64,000 nucleotides of DNA from Micromonospora lupini str. Lupac 08 (GCF_000297395.2 NZ_HF570108.1:757685-821684); one strand, 5' to 3'; positions 34,353 to 43,108 are shown, numbered from the stretch's first letter. The notes: generated from the letters alone by a model not told the origin. Translations and numbers: made by a program.

Positions 34353-34868
34353 ATGCAGTTCGGCCGCTACTACGAGGAGTTCGAGGTCGGCGCGGTCTAC
34401 CGGCACTGGCCGGGCAAGACCGTCACCGAGTACGACGACCACCTCTTCTGCCTGCTCACCATGAACCACCACCCGCTGCACATGGACGCGCACTACGCCG
34501 CCACGGCCAGCCAGTTCAAGCGCAACGTCGTGGTCGGCAACTACATCTACTCGCTGCTGCTCGGGATGTCGGTGCCGGACGTGAGCGGCAAGGCCATCGC
34601 CAACCTGGAGGTCGAGTCACTGCGGCACGTGGCGCCCACCTTCCACGGCGACACCATCTACGGCGAGACGACCGTGCTGGACAAGCGGGAGTCCGGCTCC
34701 AAGCCCGACCGGGGCGTGGTGTCGGTCGAGACCCGGGGCTACAACCAGGACGGCACGATGGTCTGCGTCTTCCGCCGCAAGGTCATGGTCCCCAAGCGGG
34801 AGTACGCGGCAAGCGCCGTCGCCGAGGGCGTGGACCCGGAGCGACCCAGCTTCCCCGACCCGCGCTGA
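34353..34868 (+). CDS. MaoC-type dehydratase, probable mesaconyl-CoA hydratase
   Basis: This 171-residue hot-dog-fold protein shows the R-hydratase motif region FCLLTMNHHPLHMDAHYAATASQF (catalytic Asp/His around residues 40-50) and NYIYSLLLGMSV. The length and the N-terminal GRYYEEFEVGAVYRHWPGKTVTEYD match actinobacterial mesaconyl-CoA hydratases of the ethylmalonyl-CoA pathway, which form beta-methylmalyl-CoA for the CitE-like lyase. That lyase and a candidate methylsuccinyl-CoA dehydrogenase lie 9 and 6 kb away. Start ATG 34353 after an AGGGGACC-type site. Family certain, pathway inferred. Confidence 0.85.
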   Translation: MQFGRYYEEFEVGAVYRHWPGKTVTEYDDHLFCLLTMNHHPLHMDAHYAATASQFKRNVVVGNYIYSLLLGMSVPDVSGKAIANLEVESLRHVAPTFHGDTIYGETTVLDKRESGSKPDRGVVSVETRGYNQDGTMVCVFRRKVMVPKREYAASAVAEGVDPERPSFPDPR

Positions 34869-35012
34869 CGTTCCCGGGTCGGCGCAGAGTTCCCGACCCC
34901 GCTGACCAGGCACCGCCGCCGGACGCAGGGCTCTCCCTCCTCGCCGTAGCAGGTTCTGCGGGGGAGGGCCTTGGTCACCCTTTCGGGGCTTATGCTGGCG
35001 CCGGAGGTTCCG

Positions 35013-35516
35013 ATGAGCCACTCCGTCGCCGGAGAGCCGCCCTCTGCCGGCCGCCGCGCCGCGCCCCTGACCACCGCCGTCTACTCCGCCGCCGAGTGGG
35101 ACCTGCTCACCAGCCTGCCCGCTCGGGTGCTCGTGGCCGCCGCCGCGCCCGGCGCCGGCCGCCCGGAACGGGGTGTGCTGGCGGGCCTGGCCGGCCTGGA
35201 CGCGGTCGCCGCCGGCCGTGGGTTCGACAGCGATCTCGTCCGTGCCGTCGTCGCCGCGATCTACGCCCGCCACGACGGCGGCCCCGCGCCCGCCGAGCGG
35301 CTCACCGACCTGGTGGACCTGCTGGTCGCCTGCCGGGCAGCGGTTCGGGTCCTGGCGCAACGGGCCGATCCCGCCGACTCGGCCGCGTACCGCCAGTGGG
35401 TGCAGTCGGTCGCGGCCCGCGTCTGCCGGGCGGTGCCCGGCCCTGGCGGACGGCTGGCCAGCCCCGCCGACCGACGCTTCCTGGACCGGCTCGGTGGCGC
35501 GCTCGGCCTGGGCTGA
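35013..35516 (+). CDS. conserved hypothetical protein
   Basis: This 167-residue Ala-rich protein is mainly helical. Visible segments are SAAEWDLLTSLPARVLVAAAAPG, RPERGVLAGLAGLDAVAAGRG, ERLTDLVDLLVACRAAVRVL and QWVQSVAARVCRAVP. I cannot name a family. The ATG at 35013 follows GGAGG with a good 6-base gap. A TrmH-type methyltransferase gene follows 47 bases downstream in the same direction, so they are probably co-transcribed. Confidence 0.7.
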   Translation: MSHSVAGEPPSAGRRAAPLTTAVYSAAEWDLLTSLPARVLVAAAAPGAGRPERGVLAGLAGLDAVAAGRGFDSDLVRAVVAAIYARHDGGPAPAERLTDLVDLLVACRAAVRVLAQRADPADSAAYRQWVQSVAARVCRAVPGPGGRLASPADRRFLDRLGGALGLG

Positions 35517-35563
35517 GGTCGGCGGGCCGTCGCGGCGGGCGCCGAGGTGGCCCGTACCCTCTG

Positions 35564-36193
35564 ATGACCGTGACCGACGACCAGCTTGAGGTGGGCGTGG
35601 GCCCCTGGCCGGGGGACCTGCCCGAGGACCCGCGCTACGACACACAGTTGCTGGCCGAGGGGGACCGGCGCAACGTAGTCGACCGCTACCGCTACTGGCG
35701 GCACGAGGCGATCGTCGCCGACCTGGACCGGCACCGACACGGCTTCCACGTCGCCATCGAGAACTGGCAGCACGACTTCAACATCGGCACGGTGGTGCGC
35801 AACGCCAACGCCTTCAACGCCGCCGAGGTGCACATCGTCGGACGGCGGCGGTGGAACCGGCGGGGCGCCATGGTGACCGACCGCTACCAGCACGTCCGTC
35901 ACCACGAGACGATCGAGGAGTTCGTCGACTGGGCGGCGGGGCGGCGGCTGCCCGTGCTCGGCATCGACAACCTGCCCGGCTCCCGCCCGCTGGAGACCGG
36001 CACCCTGCCCCGGGACTGCGTGCTGCTCTTCGGCCAGGAGGGGCCCGGCCTGTCCGAGCCCGCCCGTGCCGCCTGCGCTCAGCTCTACTCCATCGCCCAG
36101 TACGGCTCGACCCGGTCGATCAACGCGGGTGTGGCCAGCGGCATCGCCATGCACGCGTGGATCCGTACGCACGCCGGCCCGCCGCCGGACTGA
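35564..36193 (+). CDS. TrmH/SpoU family RNA 2'-O-methyltransferase
   Basis: This 209-residue SPOUT-fold methyltransferase shows the three SpoU motifs: motif 1 NIGTVVRNANAF, motif 2 LFGQEGPGLS and motif 3 SINAGVASGIAM (canonical SLNVSVAAGI). It probably 2'-O-methylates a ribose in tRNA or rRNA; the target cannot be told from sequence. It starts at ATG 35564 (or GTG 35570) without a strong ribosome site, perhaps translated from the upstream gene's transcript. Confidence 0.9.
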   Translation: MTVTDDQLEVGVGPWPGDLPEDPRYDTQLLAEGDRRNVVDRYRYWRHEAIVADLDRHRHGFHVAIENWQHDFNIGTVVRNANAFNAAEVHIVGRRRWNRRGAMVTDRYQHVRHHETIEEFVDWAAGRRLPVLGIDNLPGSRPLETGTLPRDCVLLFGQEGPGLSEPARAACAQLYSIAQYGSTRSINAGVASGIAMHAWIRTHAGPPPD

Positions 36194-36262
36194 CCCTCGC
36201 CCCGTCGGCGCAATCGGGCGTTCCGGCTTGACGTGCCAGCGATGCCGGGTGACGGTGGGGTT

Positions 36263-36952
36263 GTGAGTGTCGCGGTGAGTTGTCCGAGATGCGGGGGCCC
36301 GGTACGGGCGCCGGATCTGATGCACACCGAGTCGAGGTGCCTGCGCTGCGGCCCCGTGCCGCCGCTGCACGTGCCCGAACACATCGGAGCGGAGATCGTC
36401 GCGAGCGTGGTGGAGCGGATCACCGCGACCGCGGGTCCACCGGGGACGCCGCTGTGGTGCCCGTGGCCGCTGCCGCCCGGGTGGACGCTCACCGGCGTGG
36501 CGTACGCCGGTGACGACCGCACCGGGGTGCGGGCGACGGCGGTGGCCTGCGCGGGGCCGGCGCCGCTCGACGACGGTCCGGCGGATCTGGTCTTCGTGGC
36601 CGAGGAGCCCGGCGTCGGCCTGGGCACCCGGCTCGCCGGCCTGGCCGGCCCGGATCCCGGACCGGAACTCGTCGACGCGCTGACCGACCCCGGCCCGGGG
36701 CACCCCGAGCACGTCGGGCAGGCCAGGATCCGGGTCGGCGGGCACCCGACTCCACTGTGGTTGGTGAATTCTCCGACGGATCGAAGCGCGTACGCCGGCG
36801 AGGCTCGGGGAATGTGGCTGCATGCGATAGCCTGGCCGGCGAGTGCGGGTCATCTCCTCGCGGAAGAGGTCGTGTTGCACGACCTGACCGAGTGGACTCC
36901 GCCCGAGCTCGTGTACGGCGCACCGTCCCCGTACCTGTCCGGGAAGGCTTGA
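36263..36952 (+). CDS. DUF6758 family protein, zinc-ribbon N-terminus
   Basis: The protein has 229 residues and opens with SCPRCGGPVRAPDLMHTESRCLRCGPV, two Cys-x2-Cys pairs that should bind one zinc. The rest is an alpha/beta domain with PLWCPWPLPPGWTLTGVAYAGDDRTGVRA and a C-terminal helix LLAEEVVLHDLTEW. It matches the actinobacterial DUF6758 family as I recall it; function unknown. GTG 36263 is preferred because the cysteine motif follows at once; GTG 36233 is in frame. A small membrane protein gene follows. Confidence 0.75.
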   Translation: MSVAVSCPRCGGPVRAPDLMHTESRCLRCGPVPPLHVPEHIGAEIVASVVERITATAGPPGTPLWCPWPLPPGWTLTGVAYAGDDRTGVRATAVACAGPAPLDDGPADLVFVAEEPGVGLGTRLAGLAGPDPGPELVDALTDPGPGHPEHVGQARIRVGGHPTPLWLVNSPTDRSAYAGEARGMWLHAIAWPASAGHLLAEEVVLHDLTEWTPPELVYGAPSPYLSGKA

Positions 36953-37068
36953 CAACCTTTCCGGTTTGACGGAGAACGGACGCAGATCTTCACTGTACGA
37001 CACCACACTGATACTCTGGGTGCCGCTGCGGTAATGGGACCCGGCGCCGCGCGAGAGGATGGCCCGCC

Positions 37069-37227
37069 ATGGTCAAGAAGGTCCTCACCTGGGCCGGAAT
37101 CGCATTCTTGATCTTCTTCGTCGCCTATAGGCCAAACTCTGCGGCTGATGTTTTCAAGTCGCTTGGCGGCGGGATCATGGATATCGCCCAGGGGTTCGGC
37201 GACTTCTTCACCAGCCTCGTCGCCTAA
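37069..37227 (+). CDS. 52-residue single-pass membrane protein
   Basis: The ATG at 37069 follows GAGAGGAT, and the frame runs to TAA 37225-37227. The product has a hydrophobic helix at residues 5-20 (VLTWAGIAFLIFFVAY) and an amphipathic C-terminal half (FKSLGGGIMDIAQGFGDFF). Several codons are AT-ended (TAT, AGG, TCT, GCT, GAT, GTT), unlike neighbours. It lies six bases before a PH-domain membrane protein, so it is likely a co-translated partner. No known function. Confidence 0.7.
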   Translation: MVKKVLTWAGIAFLIFFVAYRPNSAADVFKSLGGGIMDIAQGFGDFFTSLVA

Positions 37228-37233
37228 CCGTCG

Positions 37234-38109
37234 ATGGGCAGCCCTTCCGGTCCACCCTTCGACCCGGACGACCCCGACCGGGAACGTCGCGAGCGCGACA
37301 CCGAGCCGATCCCGCGGATCGGGCCGGATGACGGCCCGGGCTACGGAGCCGGTCCCGGCCTGTCCGACGGGCCGTCCCTTTCGGACGACGTCGGCTACGG
37401 CGACGGGCCCGGCTACGCCGGCGAAGGGCGGTCCGGTCGGGCCTGGATCCGTGATCCCGAGGCCGCCTACCAGCCACCGCAGATCTCCGAGGACGAGCTC
37501 GCGGGGCTGCGTGCCGACGCGACGGGGGCGACTCCACGGCGGGTGCTTCCGCTGGAGGACGAGCCCAGCTCGCTTGTCGCCCGCTACCTCTTCCCCACCG
37601 AGCGCTACCGGGGCGAGTGGAAGCGGCACTGGATCCACCTCACCAACCCGCTCCTGATCGGCGTCGCGGCGACGTTCGTGCTCGGCTACCTGTCCGGCTT
37701 CCTCGCCGGCAACAACGTGGGCGCGCTGACGACAATCGCGGTGCTGCTCTGGTTCGCCGTCATGGGCTGGGTGGCCTGGAAGGTCGCCGACTGGTGGTAT
37801 GACCGGTTCATCCTGACCAACAAGCGGGTGATGGTCGTCAACGGCATCGTCACCCGCAAGGTGGCCATGATGCCGCTGGTCCGGGTCACCGACATGAAGT
37901 ACGAGCAGACGCCGACCGGCCGTGCGCTCAACTACGGCACCTTCGTCCTGGAGTCCGCCGGCCAGGAGCAGGCCCTGCGCGAGGTCAAGAATCTGCCCAA
38001 CCCGAACGAGCTGTACCTGCGAGTCGTGGAAGAGATGTACGAGCCGCAGGCGGTCGAGGCGCGGTTGGGCAAGGAGGCCGACGAGGCCAAGGCCGACGAC
38101 GGCGCGTGA
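37234..38109 (+). CDS. PH-domain (bPH2) membrane protein
   Basis: This 291-residue protein has an acidic, Gly/Asp/Pro-rich disordered N-terminus (residues 1-90), two membrane helices (about 138-158 and 161-183), and a bacterial PH domain (bPH2) with DRFILTNKRVMVVNGIVTRKVAMMPLVRVTDM and YGTFVLESAGQEQALREVKNLPNP. Such proteins are of unknown role, possibly lipid- or stress-related. It follows the 52-residue gene by six bases; an ECF sigma factor gene begins 104 bases downstream. Confidence 0.85.
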   Translation: MGSPSGPPFDPDDPDRERRERDTEPIPRIGPDDGPGYGAGPGLSDGPSLSDDVGYGDGPGYAGEGRSGRAWIRDPEAAYQPPQISEDELAGLRADATGATPRRVLPLEDEPSSLVARYLFPTERYRGEWKRHWIHLTNPLLIGVAATFVLGYLSGFLAGNNVGALTTIAVLLWFAVMGWVAWKVADWWYDRFILTNKRVMVVNGIVTRKVAMMPLVRVTDMKYEQTPTGRALNYGTFVLESAGQEQALREVKNLPNPNELYLRVVEEMYEPQAVEARLGKEADEAKADDGA

Positions 38110-38212
38110 AACTTTTCGTCCGAACATCGGAGTAAGTGCGCACCTTTCGTCATGGACCGGAACGCCTCTGACGTGGCACTCTGCCAGGACGGTATGGGTG
38201 CGGAGGTGTGCG

Positions 38213-39103
38213 GTGGCGAGCAGGGACCCGTTGGAGGAGGAGTTTCGCGAGTTCGTCGCGGCTCGCTCCGCCGCGCTGCTCCGTACCGCCTATCTGCTCG
38301 CCGGCGACTGGGCGACAGCCGAGGATCTGCTCCAGACCGCACTGACCAAGACCTACCTCGCCTGGAAGCGGCTCGGCGGGATCGAGGCCGTCGAGCCGTA
38401 CGCCCGCCGTGTGATGGTCAACACCTCGACGAGCTGGTGGCGGCGGCGCTGGCACGGTGAGCGCCCCACCGAAGTGCTGCCCGAACGGCCCGGGGTCGAC
38501 GAGATCGAGCAGCAGCTCGACCGTGACCTGCTCTGGCGGCACCTCCGGGAGCTGCCCAACCGGCAGCGGGCGGTACTCGTCCTGCGCTACTACGAGGACA
38601 TGTCGGAAGCGCAGACGGCCGCGCTGCTGGACATCTCGCCGGGCACCGTGAAGAGCCAGTCCTCCCGGGCGCTTGCCACCCTGCGCCGACGGATGGGCGC
38701 CGCCACCCCGGACCTGGCCGACGCCCCCGGTCCGGACCGGAGCGCCAACACCGCTCTCTCGGGTCGGGGCCGTGACGCCGGTCTGCCCGGTCGGGGCCGC
38801 GATGCCGCTCTCTCGGGCCGGGGCCGCGACGCCGCTCTCTCGGGTCGGGGCCGCGACGCCGCTCTCACCGGCCGGGGCGACGCCACCCGAGCTGGCCGAG
38901 GTGCCGACGCTGCCCGACCAGGCCCGGCCGTGCGGGATCCGGGGGGCCGTGCCGCGGCGACGCCGCGTCCGGCGGCCGGTCGGACCGAGCCGGGAGCTGT
39001 CGCACCGCGCCCGTCCGTGCCCCGCCCGATCGCACCGGCGGTCGAACTGCCCACCGCTCCGGCAGCCGTGCCCGTCGGCACCGGCGCCGGAGATCAGCAG
39101 TGA
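38213..39103 (+). CDS. SigE-family ECF RNA polymerase sigma factor with repeat-rich tail
   Basis: Residues 1-165 form a SigE-family extracytoplasmic-function sigma factor: region 2 with RTAYLLAGDWATAEDLLQTALTKTY, and region 4 with LPNRQRAVLVLRYYEDMSEAQTAALLDISPGTVKSQSSRAL. The next 130 residues are unusual: four 27-base in-frame repeats (38753-38860) encoding the nine-residue unit ALSGRGRDA plus a partial fifth, then a Pro/Arg-rich end. GTG 38213 has GGAGG six bases upstream. The stop overlaps the start of the next membrane protein (GTGA), so the pair is coupled, as for sigma/anti-sigma genes. Confidence 0.9.
   Translation: MASRDPLEEEFREFVAARSAALLRTAYLLAGDWATAEDLLQTALTKTYLAWKRLGGIEAVEPYARRVMVNTSTSWWRRRWHGERPTEVLPERPGVDEIEQQLDRDLLWRHLRELPNRQRAVLVLRYYEDMSEAQTAALLDISPGTVKSQSSRALATLRRRMGAATPDLADAPGPDRSANTALSGRGRDAGLPGRGRDAALSGRGRDAALSGRGRDAALTGRGDATRAGRGADAARPGPAVRDPGGRAAATPRPAAGRTEPGAVAPRPSVPRPIAPAVELPTAPAAVPVGTGAGDQQ
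38753..38878 (+). repeat. 27-bp in-frame tandem repeat in sigma-factor tail
   Basis: Copies begin at 38753, 38780, 38807 and 38834, with a partial fifth from 38861. The unit encodes ALSGRGRDA with slight changes (GLPGRGRDA in copy 2). Copies 3 and 4 are nearly identical, suggesting recent expansion. Confidence 0.85.
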
Positions 39104-40362
39104 GCGCATTCCCGCGGCGGCCCGACAACCTGACGGGCGGTCCGCAGCGTCCTAACCAGGTGCGACGTGACCAGCTGGAAGGTGCGGTGCGAGAGACTCT
39201 CTCGCACCAGGTTGCCGTCACCCGTCCGTTGACCGCCGACCCGGCCGGTCAGGCCATCCGCCGGGCCAACCGGATCCGGCGGCGGCGTGCCGGGGTCGGT
39301 GTGGCGCTCGGAATGGTCACCACCGTGCTGATCGGCGCCGGCATGACGCAGCTCGCCGACGAGACCGGCCGGGAGGGCGCGCCCACCGTCGTGATCGGCG
39401 ATCCGGATCTGTCGGTCCAGCCGCTCCTCTCGGCCACCGTCGCCCCACCCGCGCCGTCGCCCGGAACGCCCGCTGGCCTGCTCCTCGACGGCACCTTGAT
39501 CAACGCCGAGGGCAAGCGGCTGGCGCTGCCCAGCGTCGGTCCCGCCGAGCGCGCCCACAGCCTGCCCAGCGGCGCCGGTCTGCTGGTGGTCGGCGCCCCG
39601 ACCACCGCCGGCCGTTCCCTCTGGGTCGCCAAAGACGATGGCCTGGTGCAGGTGCTGCTGGCCGGCGCGGGTCAGATCGTTCTCGCGCCGGACGCCAGTC
39701 AGGTCGCCTGGCGGGACGGCAAGGACCTGCTCGTGGCGGGAGTGGTTGGGGACCAACTCATCGGCACGGTGCGCACCCCGGTCCCGGACGACGCGGAACC
39801 CGTCCGGTTCGTCGGAAACAGCGTGCTGGTCCGGCTCGACCGCAACGGGCCGGCCCACGCCCTGTGGCGGCCCGGCGCGGGGGAGCTGACCGCGGTGCCC
39901 GAGTGGGGCATCCTGAACGTCTACGGCGCGCTGCCCGACGGGCGGCTGATCGGCCAGGTGTCCGGGAGCGGGCCGGATGGGACCTGTCTGGCGGCGCTCG
40001 ACCCGAAGCGGGCCCTGAAGCCGGTACGCACCGGCTGCGGCACACAGCTGAGCCTGGACGGCGCGGGCGGCGTGTCCGACGACGGGCGGTGGCTGCTGGT
40101 GAACGGGAAGGTCGGCGCGACCGACCAGGCACTCCTGGTCGATCTGCAGCGGCTCGGGACGACGCTGAACGTCGTACCGGCCGGTCCGGCACTCAGCGGC
40201 GCTGTCGCCTGGACGGCCGGGACGGACGTCTCCTACGTCGACAGCGCCGGCAAACTGGTGCAGGTCGACGTCGAACGGGTGCGCGCCGGGCAACCGGCCG
40301 AGCCGGTGCCCGTGGCCGGCCTTGAGCCCGGCGACCGGCCGGTCCTGGTCACCGGCTCCTGA
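39100..40362 (+). CDS. membrane-anchored partner of the ECF sigma factor (possible regulator)
   Basis: The 420-residue protein has a cytoplasmic N-terminus of about 60 residues ending in basic RRANRIRRRRAG, one helix (about 63-82) and a large extracytoplasmic domain with beta-propeller-like repeats (LLVVGAPTTAGRSLWVAKDDG, IVLAPDASQVAWRDGKDLL, GGVSDDGRWLLVNGK). It starts inside the sigma gene's stop (4-base overlap). The layout fits a regulator tethered in the membrane that holds or releases the sigma factor, but no known anti-sigma zinc motif is visible, so this is inference. Confidence 0.75.
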   Translation: MSAFPRRPDNLTGGPQRPNQVRRDQLEGAVRETLSHQVAVTRPLTADPAGQAIRRANRIRRRRAGVGVALGMVTTVLIGAGMTQLADETGREGAPTVVIGDPDLSVQPLLSATVAPPAPSPGTPAGLLLDGTLINAEGKRLALPSVGPAERAHSLPSGAGLLVVGAPTTAGRSLWVAKDDGLVQVLLAGAGQIVLAPDASQVAWRDGKDLLVAGVVGDQLIGTVRTPVPDDAEPVRFVGNSVLVRLDRNGPAHALWRPGAGELTAVPEWGILNVYGALPDGRLIGQVSGSGPDGTCLAALDPKRALKPVRTGCGTQLSLDGAGGVSDDGRWLLVNGKVGATDQALLVDLQRLGTTLNVVPAGPALSGAVAWTAGTDVSYVDSAGKLVQVDVERVRAGQPAEPVPVAGLEPGDRPVLVTGS

Positions 40363-40547
40363 GGCCCCGGGCTCTTCACGGCGTCTCGGGGCTACGAACG
40401 CCCGGCTCGGTTGGCTGGCCGGCACCCCGTCGCCGCGCTGCGGGTGACTGGCCTGCCCTGCTGGTAGGCGCGCGCTGAGGGGTCCCGCCCTATGGCTGGC
40501 CGGCACCTACGCGAGCCGGATTCGGGTCTGCCCGATAGCGTCGGGAG

Positions 40548-41420
40548 GTGACCTCGCGTACCGGCCCGGCGCCGCGGATCGACCTGCACGCCCACTCGAC
40601 CGCCAGCGACGGCACGCTGAGCCCGGCCGAACTGGTCCGCGCCGGCGCCGACGCGGGTCTGGACGTGCTGGCCATCACCGACCACGACACCACCGCCGGG
40701 TGGGCGCCGGCCGTGCGGGCGCTGTCGCCCGGTCTGCGCCTGATCCGAGGCGCCGAGCTGTCCTGCCACTGGTCCGGCGCGCACCCTCCGGTGCCACTGC
40801 ACCTGCTGGCGTACCTGTTCGACCCGGAACACCCGGAGCTGGTCGCCGAGCTGGCCCGGGTGCGGGCCGCCCGCGAGGAGCGTGGCGAGCGGATCGTGGC
40901 GCTGCTGCGCGCCGACGGCATCGACGTGAGCTGGCCGGACATCCTCTCCGGGGCGGGCGGCGGCACGGTGGGTCGCCCGCACATCGCGCAGGCGCTGATC
41001 CGCGCCGGCCTGGTCGCCAGCACCCGGGAGGCGTTCGGCCCGGACTGGCTGGGCGAGCGGTACCGGCTGCCGAAGGAGGACATCGACGTCTTCCGCGCGG
41101 TCCGGCTGGTCCGGGCCGCCGGGGGCGTACCGGTCTTCGCCCATCCCCGCGCCACCCGACGCGGCCGGGTGGTGCCCGACGAGCTGATCGCCGAGCTGGC
41201 CGCCGCCGGGCTGGCCGGCCTGGAGGCCGACCACGAGGACCACAGCCCGGCCGAGCAGGCGCACGTACGCGCGCTCGCCGCCGAGCTGGGCCTGCTGGTC
41301 ACCGGCTCCTCCGACTTCCACGGCACCCACAAGAGCGTCCAGCTCGGCGCGTTCACCACAGGCGTCGAGGCGTACGAGCGGATCGTCGCCGCGGGGGTGA
41401 CCGAGGTCGCTTCGGGCTGA
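40548..41420 (+). CDS. PHP domain phosphoesterase
   Basis: This 290-residue metal-dependent phosphoesterase has the PHP motifs DLHAHSTASDG (residues 12-22), ITDHDTTAGW, GAELSCHW, and the late FAHPRATR and GSSDFHG. It matches the YciV/RNase AM-like group that hydrolyses nucleoside 3',5'-bisphosphates or trims RNA 5' ends; which reaction applies here cannot be told. The GTG at 40548 follows GGGAGGT. marC follows 41 bases after the stop. Confidence 0.9.
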   Translation: MTSRTGPAPRIDLHAHSTASDGTLSPAELVRAGADAGLDVLAITDHDTTAGWAPAVRALSPGLRLIRGAELSCHWSGAHPPVPLHLLAYLFDPEHPELVAELARVRAAREERGERIVALLRADGIDVSWPDILSGAGGGTVGRPHIAQALIRAGLVASTREAFGPDWLGERYRLPKEDIDVFRAVRLVRAAGGVPVFAHPRATRRGRVVPDELIAELAAAGLAGLEADHEDHSPAEQAHVRALAAELGLLVTGSSDFHGTHKSVQLGAFTTGVEAYERIVAAGVTEVASG

Positions 41421-41461
41421 TCCGCGTATTTCGCCCACCATGCCGCGGCTAGGTTGATCAC

Positions 41462-42076
41462 GTGGATCTGAAGCTGTTCGGCGAGGTTTTCGTGACCCTG
41501 CTGGTGATCACCGACCCGCCGGGCATGATGCCGATCTTCCTGGCGCTGACCGGGCCGCTGCCCGCACGGGACCGCAACCGGGCGGCCTGGCAGGCCGTCG
41601 CGCTGGCCCTCGGCGTAATCGTGATCTTCGCGGTGGCCGGGCAGACCCTGCTCGACTACCTGCACGTGGACCTGCCCGCGTTGCAGGCAGCCGGTGGACT
41701 GCTGCTCGTCCTGGTCGCCCTGGAGCTGCTGACCGGCAAGGCCGACGATCCCAGCCAGCAGGTCACCTCGAACATCGCGCTGGTGCCGCTGGGCACCCCG
41801 TTGCTGGCCGGTCCGGGCGCCATCGTGGCGACCATGCTCTTCGTCCAGCAGGCCGACGGGCTGGGTGACTTCACCGCCATCGCCCTGGCCATCCTCGCCG
41901 TCATGGTCGCGGTGTGGATCGTGCTGCGCTTCTCCGGCGGCATCGTGAAGATCCTGCGCCCCGGCGGCATCGAGGTGCTGACCCGGATCGCCGGCCTCCT
42001 CCTGGCCGCGATCGCCGTACAGCTCATCGCCGACGCCGTGGCGGCGTTCGTGACGCAGTACGTCAACATGACCTGA
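41462..42076 (+). CDS. MarC family membrane protein
   Basis: The 204-residue protein has six hydrophobic segments and the MarC signatures TDPPGMMPIFLALT near the start, and PLGTPLLAGPGAIVATML in the middle. MarC proteins are of unknown function; despite the name they are not established in antibiotic resistance. The GTG at 41462 begins MDLKLFGEVFVTLL. The gene is followed closely by the RecB-like nuclease gene and preceded by the PHP gene. Confidence 0.9.
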   Translation: MDLKLFGEVFVTLLVITDPPGMMPIFLALTGPLPARDRNRAAWQAVALALGVIVIFAVAGQTLLDYLHVDLPALQAAGGLLLVLVALELLTGKADDPSQQVTSNIALVPLGTPLLAGPGAIVATMLFVQQADGLGDFTAIALAILAVMVAVWIVLRFSGGIVKILRPGGIEVLTRIAGLLLAAIAVQLIADAVAAFVTQYVNMT

Positions 42077-42121
42077 CCCGGCTCACGCGGAATGTCGGCG
42101 GTGGATGGCAGGATCGCAGGC

Positions 42122-43042
42122 GTGCGACGAGCCTCTTCAGCCGGACGACCCGCCGCGGGCGGTCGAGCCCCCCAGCAGCGCCCCGGTGGTGCCGAGCAGC
42201 TCGGCTTCGAGGGAATGCCGGAACGACTGTTCGTCTGCACCCCGAGCAAGCTCGGCGCGTACGCGGACTGCCCCCGCCGCTACCGCTACTCCTACGTCGA
42301 CCGGCCCGCCCCGCCGAAGGGCCCGCCGTGGGCGCACAACTCGCTCGGCGCCAGCGTGCACACCGCCCTGAAGAACTGGTACGCGCTGCCCGCCGACCGA
42401 CGCCGACCCGAGGCGCTGGCCACCCTGCTCAAGGGCACCTGGGTCCGTGAGGGCTACCGCGACGACGAGCAGGAGCGAGCCGCCTACCGACGGGCGCTGG
42501 GCTGGCTGGAGGCGTACGTCGAGACGCTGGAACCGGAGGCCGACCCGCTCGGAGTCGAGCGGGTGGTGGCGGTCAAGACCGCCGTGCTGGCCTTCAACGG
42601 CCGCGCCGACCGCATCGACTCGCGCCCCGGACCGGAGGGCCCGGAGCTGGTCATCGTCGACTACAAGACGGGCCGCACCGGGCTGGACGCCGACGACGCC
42701 CGCGGCTCGCAGGCGCTGGCGCTCTACGCGTACGCGGCCGAGCGGGTGTTCCGCCGGCCGTGTCGCCGGGTGGAGCTGCACCACCTGCCGACCGGCACGA
42801 TCGCCGGCCACGACCACACCACCGAGTCGTTGACCCGCCAGTTGACCCGGGCCGAGGACACGGCCCGCGACATCATGGCGGCCGAGCGGGCGGTCGCCGA
42901 CGGCGGCGACGCCGACGAGGCGTTCCCGGTGGCGCCCGGCCCGCGCTGCGGTTGGTGCGACTACCGGCGGCACTGCCCGACCGGGGCGCAGACGCCGGGC
43001 AAGGAGCCGTGGGCGGCCGTGGACCGGTCCGTCGAGGGCTGA
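42122..43042 (+). CDS. RecB-like PD-(D/E)XK nuclease with iron-sulfur cysteines
   Basis: This 306-residue protein is a RecB/Cas4-type nuclease. It has the N-terminal cysteine and helix (TPSKLGAYADCPRRYRY), the PD-(D/E)XK core (GRADRIDSR ... LVIVDYKTGR with the Asp and Lys) and a C-terminal CGWCDYRRHCP. The one plus three cysteines should bind an Fe-S cluster, as in Cas4/AddB. A DNA repair role is likely; no CRISPR genes are near. GTG 42122 is preferred; ATG 42092 and ATG 42215 are alternatives. Confidence 0.85.
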   Translation: MRRASSAGRPAAGGRAPQQRPGGAEQLGFEGMPERLFVCTPSKLGAYADCPRRYRYSYVDRPAPPKGPPWAHNSLGASVHTALKNWYALPADRRRPEALATLLKGTWVREGYRDDEQERAAYRRALGWLEAYVETLEPEADPLGVERVVAVKTAVLAFNGRADRIDSRPGPEGPELVIVDYKTGRTGLDADDARGSQALALYAYAAERVFRRPCRRVELHHLPTGTIAGHDHTTESLTRQLTRAEDTARDIMAAERAVADGGDADEAFPVAPGPRCGWCDYRRHCPTGAQTPGKEPWAAVDRSVEG

Positions 43043-43108
43043 CACGCCCTGCTCGCACCTGCCCTCGGGCCGCCGGCCCGCCCCTGGTCCTCGGTCGGGC
43101 GTGACCGG

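Noticed and set aside
42122..43042. Cas4 of a CRISPR system
   Set aside because: The RecB-like nuclease has Cas4-like cysteines but no cas1/cas2 or repeat array is in the window.
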